A DNA stretch of 46,393 nucleotides from a virus: positions 1 to 46,393 of IMG/VR virus record IMGVR_UViG_3300047564_001494; one strand, written 5' to 3'. The position numbers and the translations under genes are program-made. Each line of letters opens with the position of its first letter. Within the stretch, counting starts at the first letter, position 1. Positions 1 through 9,817 of the stretch are shown piece after piece. Below the pieces are notes generated by a model that was given only the letters and a program-made list of their open reading frames with translations, was not told the origin of the DNA and did no database searches.

Positions 1-95
1 GTGACGGGGTTGCCGTCGATGTCGAAGGCGTCCTCGCCAACGGTGCGGGTGACGTTGGGGTAGAGGGCGTGAATAGCAGAAGCGAAGTAGATCAT
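1..95 (-). CDS. Small tail-associated protein, 5' part only
   Basis: The first 31 codons of a minus-strand gene that runs off the left edge. It starts at an ATG whose last three bases overlap the TGA of the upstream fibre gene (ATGA), so it is translationally coupled to it. The visible residues begin MIYFASAIHALYPNVTRTVG and continue with a short acidic stretch ending DGNPV. This resembles, from memory, the short proteins that follow fibre genes in cyanophages, but I assign no function. If the right end of the window were joined directly, the frame would hit a stop soon after the join, so the real continuation is not visible. Confidence 0.7.
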   Translation of the reverse strand, partial: MIYFASAIHALYPNVTRTVGEDAFDIDGNPV

Positions 96-625
96 GCTGC
101 TACCTCGATGAGGGTGATGGTGGAGGTACAGTTGCTGTCCTGGACAATTGCAGTGCCAGCACCTGCAGGGTTCTTGATTTGCGTTTTATAGGTCGTTGCA
201 GAAGTGGTAGCTGGAGCATCCATAAAACTGCACCCACATGCTCCTATTCTGTTGTCGCCAGCAGAATTGTCATACGCTACTGCTCTGTCAAAAATGACAA
301 CCTCTGTCCCTCCACGCAAAAGGCGGAATTCTCCATAGCCGCTGCCAACCTTACCGCAACCGGCCTGACTGACTAATACCAAGATCTTGCTAGTTGCCGA
401 TGTCGGCGTAATTGTCGCCGTCAAGCCGGTGTCCCCAAACGCGACGCTACTGGTGGTAACCACTGTCGAATACGCCGCATTCACCACCTGCAAAATGTTC
501 CCCGCCCGGTTGATCCGATCCAGCGTGCCGCCGGTTGTGGGCAGGGTGAAGACCTGATCGCCAGCAATCGCTGGGGCGTCGATCTCGCTGTAGCCCGATG
601 TGGAGCCGTTGAGTCTTAGGGTCAT
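92..625 (-). CDS. Tail fibre-associated protein
   Basis: A 177-residue protein encoded between a chaperone-tipped fibre gene and the small gene at the left edge. It overlaps both by 3-4 bases. Its N-terminus (residues about 5-35) has the Gly/Ser/Thr-rich pattern SGYSEIDAPAIAGDQVFTLP followed by a TTGGTL turn, which is common in fibre and receptor-binding proteins of cyanophages. The rest is predicted to be beta-rich (residues 40-100) and ends with a Cys-containing C-terminal part. It most likely belongs to the host-recognition apparatus or is a fibre accessory domain. Function is inferred from context and composition only. Confidence 0.72.
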   Translation of the reverse strand: MTLRLNGSTSGYSEIDAPAIAGDQVFTLPTTGGTLDRINRAGNILQVVNAAYSTVVTTSSVAFGDTGLTATITPTSATSKILVLVSQAGCGKVGSGYGEFRLLRGGTEVVIFDRAVAYDNSAGDNRIGACGCSFMDAPATTSATTYKTQIKNPAGAGTAIVQDSNCTSTITLIEVAA

Positions 626-1659
626 GGGGTTACCTCCAGGGCGGCGACACGGGACAGCAGGTCAGCGTTGCTGGCCTCAAGGGTTTCGATGCGCTCCATG
701 GCTTCCTGCAGTGCCTTGACGGCCTTCATGTAGAGCACGGAGTAGTTCACCGATTTGGTGACGGTGCCAAGGTCGTTGCCCTCTTCGTCTCGGTCGGGGG
801 ATTCGCTGACGAGGCCCGGGGAGACAAGTTCAGCCTCCTGGGCGACAAGGCCGATCTGGGTGTGGGTTGAAAAACCCGTATCCTCTTTGAAATTAAACTT
901 TCGCACCGTAAGCGACTTTATATCGCTCCATTGCGAGCCCGCCCCTACAATGTTCTCCTTTAATTTTTCGTCAGAGTAAGCGCCATAACTGTTGTTGGCG
1001 TTTTCAAGGTCTCCGTCAGCGCGGATTACTACAACAACGGTCCCGTTCTGCGTTGAACTTGCATTGTTATAGCCAATCATCATCCCGGCGTTTCCCGTAG
1101 TTAGGTCTGTGTGCAAACCCAATACAGTCGAATTTGTAGAGTAAATATCAGTCAAACCAGTACTTCCAACCCTCATCCGCTCAGTCGGGATGCTCGCTCC
1201 GTCGGCGGTAGTGGAGAACACTAATCTGCCCGGCATGTCGTTAGCGCCGGGGGTGCCGTCTACATAACCAACAATAGCTGCTCCTTGTATAGGAATAGTG
1301 CCATCAGTTCCTGCAAATAAAACGGCCCCTAATTCGTCGCCGTTTTGAACAAGATTAACAGTACCATTTGACGTGCCCCGAGATTTAACAAAGTTTACCA
1401 AAGGGCCTGCGATTGATGAACTATTATGTGAAAATATTGCTGTTCTACTTAGATCATTTGAGGAACTTTCTACTTGAAACGGGCTTGTAATAGTGCCGTA
1501 TAAATTAGTTCGTGCCGTACTGGTCCCCACCAGCAGCCTGCCGGAGCTGTCCCACGTCGGGGCTCCGGTGCTCAAATCTGCTGGAGTAATTGATCCATCA
1601 GGCAACCCACCAGCACTAATGCCAGTGACGGTTCCTGATCCGTTAATTGTAATAGGCAT
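622..1659 (-). CDS. Tail fibre with C-terminal peptidase S74 intramolecular chaperone
   Basis: A 345-residue fibre protein. The start is taken at the ATG before PITINGSGTVTGI, not the upstream alternative six codons earlier, because that would lengthen the overlap with the T7-type fibre gene. The N-terminal two thirds is Gly/Ser/Thr-rich and beta-like. The C-terminus from about residue 225 carries the peptidase S74 / endosialidase chaperone pattern (YSDEKLKENIV, then KFNF, GLVAQEAE). In this family the Ser before the Asp is the self-cleavage site after the fibre has trimerised. A predicted coiled coil (ALQEAMERIETLEA...) closes the protein. A second gene with the same type of C-terminus sits at the right edge, and the two share DNA identity. 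Confidence 0.88.
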   Translation of the reverse strand: MPITINGSGTVTGISAGGLPDGSITPADLSTGAPTWDSSGRLLVGTSTARTNLYGTITSPFQVESSSNDLSRTAIFSHNSSSIAGPLVNFVKSRGTSNGTVNLVQNGDELGAVLFAGTDGTIPIQGAAIVGYVDGTPGANDMPGRLVFSTTADGASIPTERMRVGSTGLTDIYSTNSTVLGLHTDLTTGNAGMMIGYNNASSTQNGTVVVVIRADGDLENANNSYGAYSDEKLKENIVGAGSQWSDIKSLTVRKFNFKEDTGFSTHTQIGLVAQEAELVSPGLVSESPDRDEEGNDLGTVTKSVNYSVLYMKAVKALQEAMERIETLEASNADLLSRVAALEVTP

Positions 1660-1661
1660 AA

Positions 1662-2591
1662 TTAAACAATGCTCCAAGAAGCTCCAGAAGGAATAGTAAC
1701 CGTGACACCATTATTGACAGTGATGGGTCCAGCACTTACTGCATTTTTATTGGCAGTCAGTGTGTAGTTAGTAGTGACAGTTTGACCGTTCTCAAAGAAC
1801 ACGTCATCAGAACCACCACCCGTTGCTCCACCACCGATCTTTCCCCAGGTGGAACCGTATCCTTCAAAGTACCCAAGGCTAGTGTTGTACCGGACCATAC
1901 CCGAGTTGGGAGATCCAGGACGTTCAGCAGTAGTACCTGAAGGGAGATCAAAGTAACCTGTGGCGGTGTTATTTACGTTATTGGCGAAGGTGGTGACACC
2001 AGAGACACTTGGAGTCCCAGCAAGCGTTACATCGGTAAGAGTGACACCAGTAGCAATCTTGTTGGTGGTAACGGCACCATTATCAATAGTAAGAACAAAT
2101 CCGCTCCCACTAACAGTAATGTCTCCTTTGTCACCATCAGAAATACCGGCACTGACAGTTGTATCGACGTACTGCTTAGTGGCAGCATCAGTACTGGAGG
2201 ACGGAGCACCAAGGTTGGTAATCCGGAATCCACCCATGTTGAGGATTCCAGACAGAGTGCCCCCAAAAGTACTAAGAGCACGATCAAAAATTTCCTGAAC
2301 AACGTACAGCACCTGAGAGGTATTGGTGTTAAGGTCTTGTGACCGAATAGCAGAACCTGGAAAGAACGTAGCCTTAGCTGCAGAGTTATCAGTTTCTCGG
2401 TAAATACGAACTGTAGCGCCGTTGGCAGGAGCCGTCGTAAATTGAACCGTGGTAGCGTTGGCTAATGTATATGCAGTTGTGATTACACCATTGACACTCA
2501 CTTTAATGTCAGTGGTCTCTAGATATGGGAAGGTAAAAGAAAAGAGGACGGTTGTTCCGTCCCCTGTGTAGATATTCTGAGTGACAGCCAT
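1662..2591 (-). CDS. T7 gp17-like tail fibre, virion-attachment protein
   Basis: A 309-residue protein whose first about 150 residues match the T7 tail-fibre N-terminal domain: YTGDGTTVLFSFTFPYLETT, then SAIRSQDLNTN and LYVVQEIFDRA. In T7 this domain attaches the fibre to the tail. The rest is a Gly/Thr/Ser-rich beta-structured rod with ALNMGG-type and DAATKQYVD motifs. It is shorter than T7 gp17 (about 550 residues), which fits a modular fibre in which the receptor-binding parts lie in the following genes. Its start overlaps the stop of the internal virion protein gene by one base, so it belongs to the late transcription unit. Confidence 0.9.
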   Translation of the reverse strand: MAVTQNIYTGDGTTVLFSFTFPYLETTDIKVSVNGVITTAYTLANATTVQFTTAPANGATVRIYRETDNSAAKATFFPGSAIRSQDLNTNTSQVLYVVQEIFDRALSTFGGTLSGILNMGGFRITNLGAPSSSTDAATKQYVDTTVSAGISDGDKGDITVSGSGFVLTIDNGAVTTNKIATGVTLTDVTLAGTPSVSGVTTFANNVNNTATGYFDLPSGTTAERPGSPNSGMVRYNTSLGYFEGYGSTWGKIGGGATGGGSDDVFFENGQTVTTNYTLTANKNAVSAGPITVNNGVTVTIPSGASWSIV

Positions 2592-5500
2592 TACTTGTTA
2601 ACCATGTTAAGGAGTGCGTTAGCACGTTCGGAATCACCAGATTGACGAGCACTCTTAGAGAGCTGTCTAATGGACTGCTTATGTACAAGTTCTGCTACCT
2701 TGTCTTCAGTAGCTTGCAGCTCCATCCATGCTTGCTTCTTGGCATTCTCGAGAATAGTTTTAATCCTTGCACCGTGAAGCGTTTCATCTACGGTATAAGG
2801 ACGACCAGCAGCCCGATCCCGCTCCATATTGAGGATAGACTCAAGCATCTGTGGATTCTTGAATTCAGCGGTAAGCTGTGCTTCAAGGTTTTGCTTACCA
2901 ATCAGATACTGATACTTCGACTTCATTTGAGGGGTTAGGACTTCATTGTTCGGACCAGTGTTGAACGTGGTTTTAGCGTCAATACCTGAACGGAAGAAAA
3001 GGTCCCGAGTCGGTGTAGAACCAAGGTTGATCTGAAACGGAGACACGGCATTGAATGCACGAGTCATGAAGTCGTAATCATTGATCCGGGCACCGGTAAG
3101 GATGTCATGGCGGTAAGGGAGTTTCCCGTCAGGACCAGCCATAAACTCGGCGTATAGATTTCGGTTGCGAAGGGAATCCTGGATACCGTTATCCAGCTCG
3201 CGCATACCCGGACTCAGCAGCTTGCCGATCTCATTACGCATACCACCCCAAGGGATAGTATTGTTAGCAATGTTGGCAAGGATACCTGCAGGCCGTGTTC
3301 CCTTAAGCTGCATAAAATCATTGAGCTGAGTAATGCCAGCAAGGAACGATTTGTTAGTGACGTTTGCACCAATGATGTGGCCTAATCGACCAAACATATC
3401 TTCAGTCCACTTCTCTCCCATTTCACGGGAGGCATCACCGATATCAGCGACAGTGGAGAGGAAGCTGTTAAACGGCTCGAGAGCGTCGTAACTGATGTAC
3501 TTATCACCCACTTTGAGCGACCGTGGACGCCAACCCATTTGAATCCAAGTATCACGGAGCTGTTTGTCAGCAGGACCGTTACCCGTCAGCATCCCATTAA
3601 GGAATAACGTCGAGGCAGTCATCACGGTGGCGTACCCAAGGGCCACACGCCCATTAACAAGGGCCTTCATAGCAGCATGATCCTCAGGACTCTTAATGCC
3701 GTAAGTCAGCATCTTGGGATCGTCCCAAGCAAGGTTCCTGATGTCATGCACCTCCTGAAGCTTTCGGTTGAGCAAAGGGGTGTGCTTTGCAGTCAGCTCT
3801 AGGGCGTTGTATGCGGTCTTAGTAAAGAGTAGGAAGGGCTTAGCAAAAGGGGCCTTCTCAGCAAAACGCTCGAAGTCAGCAGCCCAGCCACGAAGGTCTT
3901 GGGTAAGTGAAACTTCTTCCTGAGCACGTTTGAGCAGTGTGTCTTGGATCTGCCCATCAGCAGACCATACCTCACGTTCAAACTTGGCCTCGTACAGCCG
4001 CGTAAGCTGTTTAGCATCAGCATCTGAGACAACACCTTTAGACTGTTTAAGGGTCTCATAGGCATCGTTAAACGCCAATTGACGCACACGACCACGAGCA
4101 AGGAGGTGCCCAAAGAACTGGTCTCCTGCAGCCATTGCACGGCTACTCCAATTGAACAGCGGGAACTGGTTCAGCTTCCGAATCATGTCGGCACCGTTGT
4201 AGGCGAAGTTATCGCCATCTGAGCCAAACTGACGGAAGTATTGACCCATTGCTTCCCATTCCAGGTCCCTCGCACGGTTGATCTCGATGCTGTCAGCAAT
4301 AGACTTTGTGGTTGGGGTATCCCCTGTGATCTGACCAGCCCACCGCTGCTTGGCAAACATCCAGGCTTCTCCAATGGATTCCTGCATAGCACTAATGCCA
4401 GCAAAGGCGCCACGGGTTACCTGATCGTCACCACGGAGGTAGTCCCCCATACTGCCAATAATCGTGGCCACAGGTCGCATGAAGGTTGAGAGGCCAGTGC
4501 CAGTGAATGCCCGCATCGGAGTGCGCGGACCCGATAGAACACTGTGAACCATCATGGACTGAAGTTCACCGACAATCGCACTCTTTTGGGAGTGATCAGC
4601 ATCCGTGTATCCGTGCAGCTTGTTCTTAAAGAATGTCTCTAGATCCTTAAAGGTTGAGATCTTGTCACCAGCAGTGGCAAGGAATTCGATGTATGTATTA
4701 AGCAGTGCGTCGTTTGTATCACCACGAAGTGCTTGCTTAATCGTGTTGACCTGAGCAGCCGCAGCATCTGAAGCCTCAGTCAACTTGGTCATAAAATCGA
4801 TATCCTTGTCGGCACTATTGGCGACACCACCAGAAACGGACTTGCCCTTTCCAGTTCCCATCATCCTCAGGTTATAGCTATTCAGCATTGAGGTCTCTTT
4901 ACGCAGTCGTGCCAGTGTGGCAATGCGGCTAAAGATCAGATCACCAAGGCTGTCTTTGTCAAGGATGTCAATTTGATCGGCAACGCTCTGAGCACCACGG
5001 GAGATGTCTCGGACCTGCTTAAGCAGCGTTCCTACGAGAACGTCGTGAGCCATGAGCTGGGAGGCATTGAAGATTTCACGACCCTCGGCAATATTTCCTC
5101 CAAACCTTGAACCACCTTCAGGGTTACCAAAAGTTCCCAGGAAATCAACGATTTGCTCATCACTGACAGGAGAATCTCGATAGTGACCCGAGTCGTCAAG
5201 AAACTCATTGACGCGGATTTGAGCATCCAACAAATCATTCTGGATTTCCTTGGCACTTGCAGCACCGTAGATCCTTTTAAAGTCTGGATCTACCTGGTAA
5301 AATTTGGCCAGGTTCTCGGCCTCCTGAACACTCATGCCTGGAGCACCAACCTCAATACGTCGGATTTGTGCTTCAGTCAAGGTTGAACGGGGTGTTCCTT
5401 CAGCTTGGGTAAAGTCCTTTTTAATGACTACTGAGTCGCGCAGAGCGCCCATCGGATCACCATCAGCAGTGATTGCTTGACCGCGTTCTGGAGTTCCACC

Positions 5501-6742
5501 GTCATAGACAAAGGCATCATCTGAATCGACCTGATCACGGGAGATCCGATCCATTGCAACATCGGTGGTTTGGTCGGCTTGGCGTGTGGCACGAAGCTCG
5601 TAGTTTCGGTTAGGTCCCCAATCAACTCCACGCTTGTTAGCCTCATCAACCATCAGCTTTTGTTTCTGGGCATCATCAAGCTTGGACCAGGGGCTGGCAC
5701 CAGTGGAATTGACACGCTTTTGCCACTGAGCAAACGTTTCGTCAGTAAGGAGTTTGGCCTTCTCGCTTTTATGAGCAGCCATCTCGACACGCTTACGGGC
5801 TTCCCGCTCCAGTCGTTTCGTCTTTGCTTCGTAGGCTTTGCCTTCTAAGGTCCGTAGTTCAGAAAGGTGCCGATCCTGGGCAAGCTTGGAGATCTCAGGG
5901 TCAACAGGCTTTGTGGTTGCAGCTCGAGCAGCTTTGACACCACGTACACCCGCACCAGCGGCCTCTAAGGCGGCACCAAAGACACCCCCAATACCTAGGC
6001 CATCAGCCATGTTGTACACAGCCCGCTGAGCCGGGGACATGTCGTCAGTCGTTGCAATCGGAGCAAGGATGGACTTCCACTCTGGCTTCAGCTTGATCAA
6101 GGCTGCTGCAACGTTGCTCTCTTGAGATTGGTTGCTAGTGACATCGGCCACAAGGCCGAGAGCAGCATCCTGAGCTAACCGGCCTTGAACCGTAGCCTTG
6201 TTTCCAGAGAGAAACTTGAGAGGCTTAGCCGCAGCATTGCCAACAGGACCAGCCTTAGAGACAACTCCAGCAGCTTTGCCAGCAGCACCCCGAGTAGCCA
6301 CACCGAGAGTAATTAGCTCTACAGCAGAACGGAGAACATTTCCCCAGACTGTACGAGTAATTGGCTTCTCAAGTTGCATAAAAGGAGGCTTATAGTCATC
6401 GCCTTTCTCGTAGAACTTAGGGTCAAGCCACTTGGGAAGTGCCATGACACTATTAGCAGCGTCAATAACTCCACCACCGACAGCGTTAGCTGCCTCTTGG
6501 GCGTTCTGACCAAGCCCAAACTCTTTTGGGTTTAATGTTTCCTGGGAAGATTTAGGCCGTCCAGTCTTTGGATCAATAGATTGTTGAAGTGCTTTTTGGT
6601 CAGCAGCCGCTTGTTGCTTGGCCTGTTCATCCTGCTGCTTCCGAAGAGCTTGCTCATTATCAAGTTGTTGATTGATGCGTTGATCGCTTAAAACGTCTTG
6701 CTGGTCAATCTGGATATTATCTTCAGAAAAGGGGGTAAACAT
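2591..6742 (-). CDS. Internal virion protein, T7 gp16-like
   Basis: The largest protein of the window, 1383 residues. Its place between the gp15-like gene and the gp17-like fibre gene, and its size, match gp16 of T7 (1318 residues), an inner-core protein ejected into the host to help form the DNA-entry channel. The N-terminus is Gln/Lys-rich and charged, followed by an Ala/Gly-rich hydrophobic section (residues about 100-270), then long charged helices. I do not see the N-terminal lytic transglycosylase of T7 gp16. In this phage a muramidase-like domain is instead in the preceding gene. The start ATG overlaps the upstream TGA by one base. Confidence 0.82.
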   Translation of the reverse strand: MFTPFSEDNIQIDQQDVLSDQRINQQLDNEQALRKQQDEQAKQQAAADQKALQQSIDPKTGRPKSSQETLNPKEFGLGQNAQEAANAVGGGVIDAANSVMALPKWLDPKFYEKGDDYKPPFMQLEKPITRTVWGNVLRSAVELITLGVATRGAAGKAAGVVSKAGPVGNAAAKPLKFLSGNKATVQGRLAQDAALGLVADVTSNQSQESNVAAALIKLKPEWKSILAPIATTDDMSPAQRAVYNMADGLGIGGVFGAALEAAGAGVRGVKAARAATTKPVDPEISKLAQDRHLSELRTLEGKAYEAKTKRLEREARKRVEMAAHKSEKAKLLTDETFAQWQKRVNSTGASPWSKLDDAQKQKLMVDEANKRGVDWGPNRNYELRATRQADQTTDVAMDRISRDQVDSDDAFVYDGGTPERGQAITADGDPMGALRDSVVIKKDFTQAEGTPRSTLTEAQIRRIEVGAPGMSVQEAENLAKFYQVDPDFKRIYGAASAKEIQNDLLDAQIRVNEFLDDSGHYRDSPVSDEQIVDFLGTFGNPEGGSRFGGNIAEGREIFNASQLMAHDVLVGTLLKQVRDISRGAQSVADQIDILDKDSLGDLIFSRIATLARLRKETSMLNSYNLRMMGTGKGKSVSGGVANSADKDIDFMTKLTEASDAAAAQVNTIKQALRGDTNDALLNTYIEFLATAGDKISTFKDLETFFKNKLHGYTDADHSQKSAIVGELQSMMVHSVLSGPRTPMRAFTGTGLSTFMRPVATIIGSMGDYLRGDDQVTRGAFAGISAMQESIGEAWMFAKQRWAGQITGDTPTTKSIADSIEINRARDLEWEAMGQYFRQFGSDGDNFAYNGADMIRKLNQFPLFNWSSRAMAAGDQFFGHLLARGRVRQLAFNDAYETLKQSKGVVSDADAKQLTRLYEAKFEREVWSADGQIQDTLLKRAQEEVSLTQDLRGWAADFERFAEKAPFAKPFLLFTKTAYNALELTAKHTPLLNRKLQEVHDIRNLAWDDPKMLTYGIKSPEDHAAMKALVNGRVALGYATVMTASTLFLNGMLTGNGPADKQLRDTWIQMGWRPRSLKVGDKYISYDALEPFNSFLSTVADIGDASREMGEKWTEDMFGRLGHIIGANVTNKSFLAGITQLNDFMQLKGTRPAGILANIANNTIPWGGMRNEIGKLLSPGMRELDNGIQDSLRNRNLYAEFMAGPDGKLPYRHDILTGARINDYDFMTRAFNAVSPFQINLGSTPTRDLFFRSGIDAKTTFNTGPNNEVLTPQMKSKYQYLIGKQNLEAQLTAEFKNPQMLESILNMERDRAAGRPYTVDETLHGARIKTILENAKKQAWMELQATEDKVAELVHKQSIRQLSKSARQSGDSERANALLNMVNK

Positions 6743-9700
6743 CAGCTAGCTGTACCATGTAGGAAAGTAAAACGACGACCATCAGGGGTGGCGATAGTTA
6801 AAACATCACCATGCTCAGAGGGTTTTTTAGAAATGACGCGAGCACCATTCTTCAAGACAACTGGAGTTCCAGCGGGAACTGCGTAATCCCAGCCAAGATG
6901 CCTGCCGTAAGAACGACCAGCCCCGAATTCACCGCCAGGGGCAGTGACACCGGAAGAAAGGGGTACAAGTCCACTTACAAGTTTAAAGGAGATATACTTA
7001 TCAAGAGAATCACGCCTAAAGAAAGAACCGCTTGTATCTTTAACATCAAGATGTGCCCCAGTAGAAGTGGGTCCGATGTTGCCAACTCGATATGCAACTT
7101 GAGGACGTAATCTTGTAGTATCAATATTGAAGGAGCTTAGGTTCGCTCTTGCCTGCTCCATTGCCGAAGCAAGTTGACCAGGCTTAAGTTTCTGCAGACC
7201 AATCCAAGCATTACCAAGTCCAGGGACGTAGCTCTGGGCTGAGGCTTGGCCGGACCAGAACTTACCAGTACGCTCACGAAGATAGGCAATAGCAATCCTG
7301 TCCTGAACCTGCTCATTAAACAATTCACCGGGTCGAGCAACTCCTCGATCAATAAGACCTTGAAGTGTCGAGTGGATAAATTGGTAGCGACCGGCAGCAT
7401 GGATATCACCATTGCGACCTAGTGATAGGACTTCACTAATACTCATCTGGGTAAGAGGTCGCCCAAAATTGGCTGTACCTGTACCAGAGCCGATAGCTGT
7501 ATGACCACCGTCTCGACCACCTTTATTCATGGCGTCATAGCCATTCAACTTGGGGTCGGTAGAAATACTCTCCTTTGAGGCGATGAGATCCAGCACTGGC
7601 TGGTAGGGGCTCATGTTGGCTCCACCAGTACCTCCTTCGACAGCACGTAGTGTGCGGTCAATAGAAGGGCGCCAGGTAAGCAGTTGCCTAAACTCTGGTC
7701 GCACACCGTCGTACAACTGGGCCGATGGAGGTCGCTGAAGGGGACCACGCCCATAAGCTTTCATTTGAGCATCTGCGATGTCAAACGGTGATGCGTTCTT
7801 AATACGACTCGTGATAGCCCAAATAATAGGTGGAATAGAGCCACCACCTTGACGAAAGCCTTCGAGCTGAAGAATCTCCTCCTCGTTAAGAATTTTTTCA
7901 GTAAAGAGTGCTTTAGGATTAGACGTAATTTTGGCTTGAATATCTCGAGCCCGCTTACGCTGAGCCTCGGCACTAGTACCTTTACCAGCCAACTGGAAGC
8001 CGGGGTTCTTAAGGTCAGGAGACTTCCCATCCGTTTGCATACGAATCGAAAACATTCCCTTTCCTTGACGCCCACTCTCAATCTGCTTAATAATATCGTT
8101 TCTGGCTTGATCCCAGGCTTCCTGAGGTGCAACACCTTGGCCAATTAGAATAGAAGCCTTCTCTGAAACCATACGGCGAGCTACGCCTTGTGCAATAAAG
8201 AAGTCACCATTTTGGTTATACCCTTTATCAACACGCCCAATGGATTCCTTGAGTTCAGCATCAACTGCATTGAAGATGTTAGTCTTCACATCAGCAGGCA
8301 CCATCTCCTGCTTCTTTGCAGCATCCCCATACTTGTCACGTAGCTTGGCTGAATATCGACCACTGTTCAGCTCGCGCATGGTGAGAACGCCATCGACCTT
8401 CTTCTGAAGAAGGATGGCATCACCTACCTCATCAGCAAGCTCTTCGGCAGTTTCCATCGACTTAAGCCAGGCAGGCGGGGAGCCGAAGCCGCGACTTTGC
8501 CACTCAGCAATAGCTTCCCTGACTTCATCTTTAGAGAGGGGCCGTTGAGCTGCGAATTGGTTAAGCCTCTGTTCAAACTGAGACTTCTCATCCTCAGTTG
8601 CTTGCTCGCGGTCAGCTCGAACTTGGTTGTTGTACTCCCTCACTGCAGAGCGCAGTTGAGGCATGTCCATACCAAAACGCTCACCAAAGGTGACAGCCTT
8701 CGATTCACCATTGGGGATGAATTGCGTAGACTCAAGCTCCATCAGATCATCTGACGTGAACTTGCCTGACTTGGCAGCGTTTACTAGATAGCCGATAGCT
8801 GAACGACGCTTCTCACCCAACTCCTTTGGATCACCGCCTGACATACGTTGAATCCAGTTGAGCACACCAGTACCGCGCTCAGCCTGCCATTCAGTAAGCA
8901 AATCGTTAGTCTCTTTCTGAGTACGGTCAAGCTCCAACTCCTTTGATCGCTTTTCAGAAAAGAGGAGTTGCTCCTTAGACTCCTGCTTACGCATACCTTC
9001 ATAAAGGTACTCGTTAGCAAAAGCTTTATTAAGGCCACGGAACTGTTTTAGGTACTCTGCCCGTACAAGGGTATTGACAGCTTGAAACGTCTCTGGGGAT
9101 CCCTCAGCGGCTTGGGCAAGCGAGATTTGTTTACCGTTAATATCAAAAGGTTTGTCAGCGATCTCGGCACGGAAAGCGCCGTAGTTCTCTCCACCTTGAA
9201 TAGCCCACTGCTTACTAGCGCCGTAAAGCTGTCGCCCAGATAGGTTGCGAATTCTGGAGATGTACTCTTCAGAGTATCCGGATGCTTTGAGCTTATTGAC
9301 AACGTTATTGACTTGAGTATCAGCAGCATCGATTTTAGCTTCACCAGCCTTTAAGGCCTGGTAATCTTCAAACGTGATGCCGGATTCAAAGGCGATATTG
9401 GCACCTTCGATTTCAGCTAGTTCATTACGCTTCTTCTTCTGATCGAGAACAACCTTGGCAATAGTCCCAGAGAAAGCTGACAAGGCAGCAAAGGTTCTTT
9501 CATCCTGCTCAGACTTAATAAGATAGTTATTAGCCTGAGTCTTAAGGTTCCGTGCCTCAGCCTCAAAGACTGCACGGTCAGATGCTCGTTCAAATTGACG
9601 GTTGTCTTGACGGTTGCCCGATTCAATACTTTGATTGCGTTCGACTTGAGATTGAAAAGCATCCCGATTCCTACGTTCAATGTCAGAGTTCTCTCTCATC

Positions 9701-9813
9701 TGCCGTAGCAGATTATTACCCTGTTGGCCGATAGCATCGACACTAGCCGTAGACATCTGGATGGGGTTAAAACCTCTCTCGCGGGCGTACCCTTGATACT
9801 TAATTTGTTCCAT
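6742..9813 (-). CDS. Internal virion protein with muramidase-like and truncated M23-like domains (gp15 position)
   Basis: A 1023-residue protein in the position of T7 gp15. The first 700 residues are mostly helical and charged. Around residues 735-880 lies a lysozyme-like segment: LIASKES, then YDAMNKGG, LTQMSISEVLSL and GRYQFIHSTL, with the Glu of KES as a likely catalytic acid. At residues about 965-1023 is the start of an M23 (LytM) fold, with HLGWDYAVPAGTPV. The protein then ends at FLHGTAS, before the final HxH zinc motif of true M23 enzymes. It probably acts in the ejected core, opening peptidoglycan during DNA entry. The M23 part may only bind. Muramidase activity is inferred. Confidence 0.82.
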   Translation of the reverse strand: MEQIKYQGYARERGFNPIQMSTASVDAIGQQGNNLLRQMRENSDIERRNRDAFQSQVERNQSIESGNRQDNRQFERASDRAVFEAEARNLKTQANNYLIKSEQDERTFAALSAFSGTIAKVVLDQKKKRNELAEIEGANIAFESGITFEDYQALKAGEAKIDAADTQVNNVVNKLKASGYSEEYISRIRNLSGRQLYGASKQWAIQGGENYGAFRAEIADKPFDINGKQISLAQAAEGSPETFQAVNTLVRAEYLKQFRGLNKAFANEYLYEGMRKQESKEQLLFSEKRSKELELDRTQKETNDLLTEWQAERGTGVLNWIQRMSGGDPKELGEKRRSAIGYLVNAAKSGKFTSDDLMELESTQFIPNGESKAVTFGERFGMDMPQLRSAVREYNNQVRADREQATEDEKSQFEQRLNQFAAQRPLSKDEVREAIAEWQSRGFGSPPAWLKSMETAEELADEVGDAILLQKKVDGVLTMRELNSGRYSAKLRDKYGDAAKKQEMVPADVKTNIFNAVDAELKESIGRVDKGYNQNGDFFIAQGVARRMVSEKASILIGQGVAPQEAWDQARNDIIKQIESGRQGKGMFSIRMQTDGKSPDLKNPGFQLAGKGTSAEAQRKRARDIQAKITSNPKALFTEKILNEEEILQLEGFRQGGGSIPPIIWAITSRIKNASPFDIADAQMKAYGRGPLQRPPSAQLYDGVRPEFRQLLTWRPSIDRTLRAVEGGTGGANMSPYQPVLDLIASKESISTDPKLNGYDAMNKGGRDGGHTAIGSGTGTANFGRPLTQMSISEVLSLGRNGDIHAAGRYQFIHSTLQGLIDRGVARPGELFNEQVQDRIAIAYLRERTGKFWSGQASAQSYVPGLGNAWIGLQKLKPGQLASAMEQARANLSSFNIDTTRLRPQVAYRVGNIGPTSTGAHLDVKDTSGSFFRRDSLDKYISFKLVSGLVPLSSGVTAPGGEFGAGRSYGRHLGWDYAVPAGTPVVLKNGARVISKKPSEHGDVLTIATPDGRRFTFLHGTAS

Positions 9814-9817
9814 TTAC

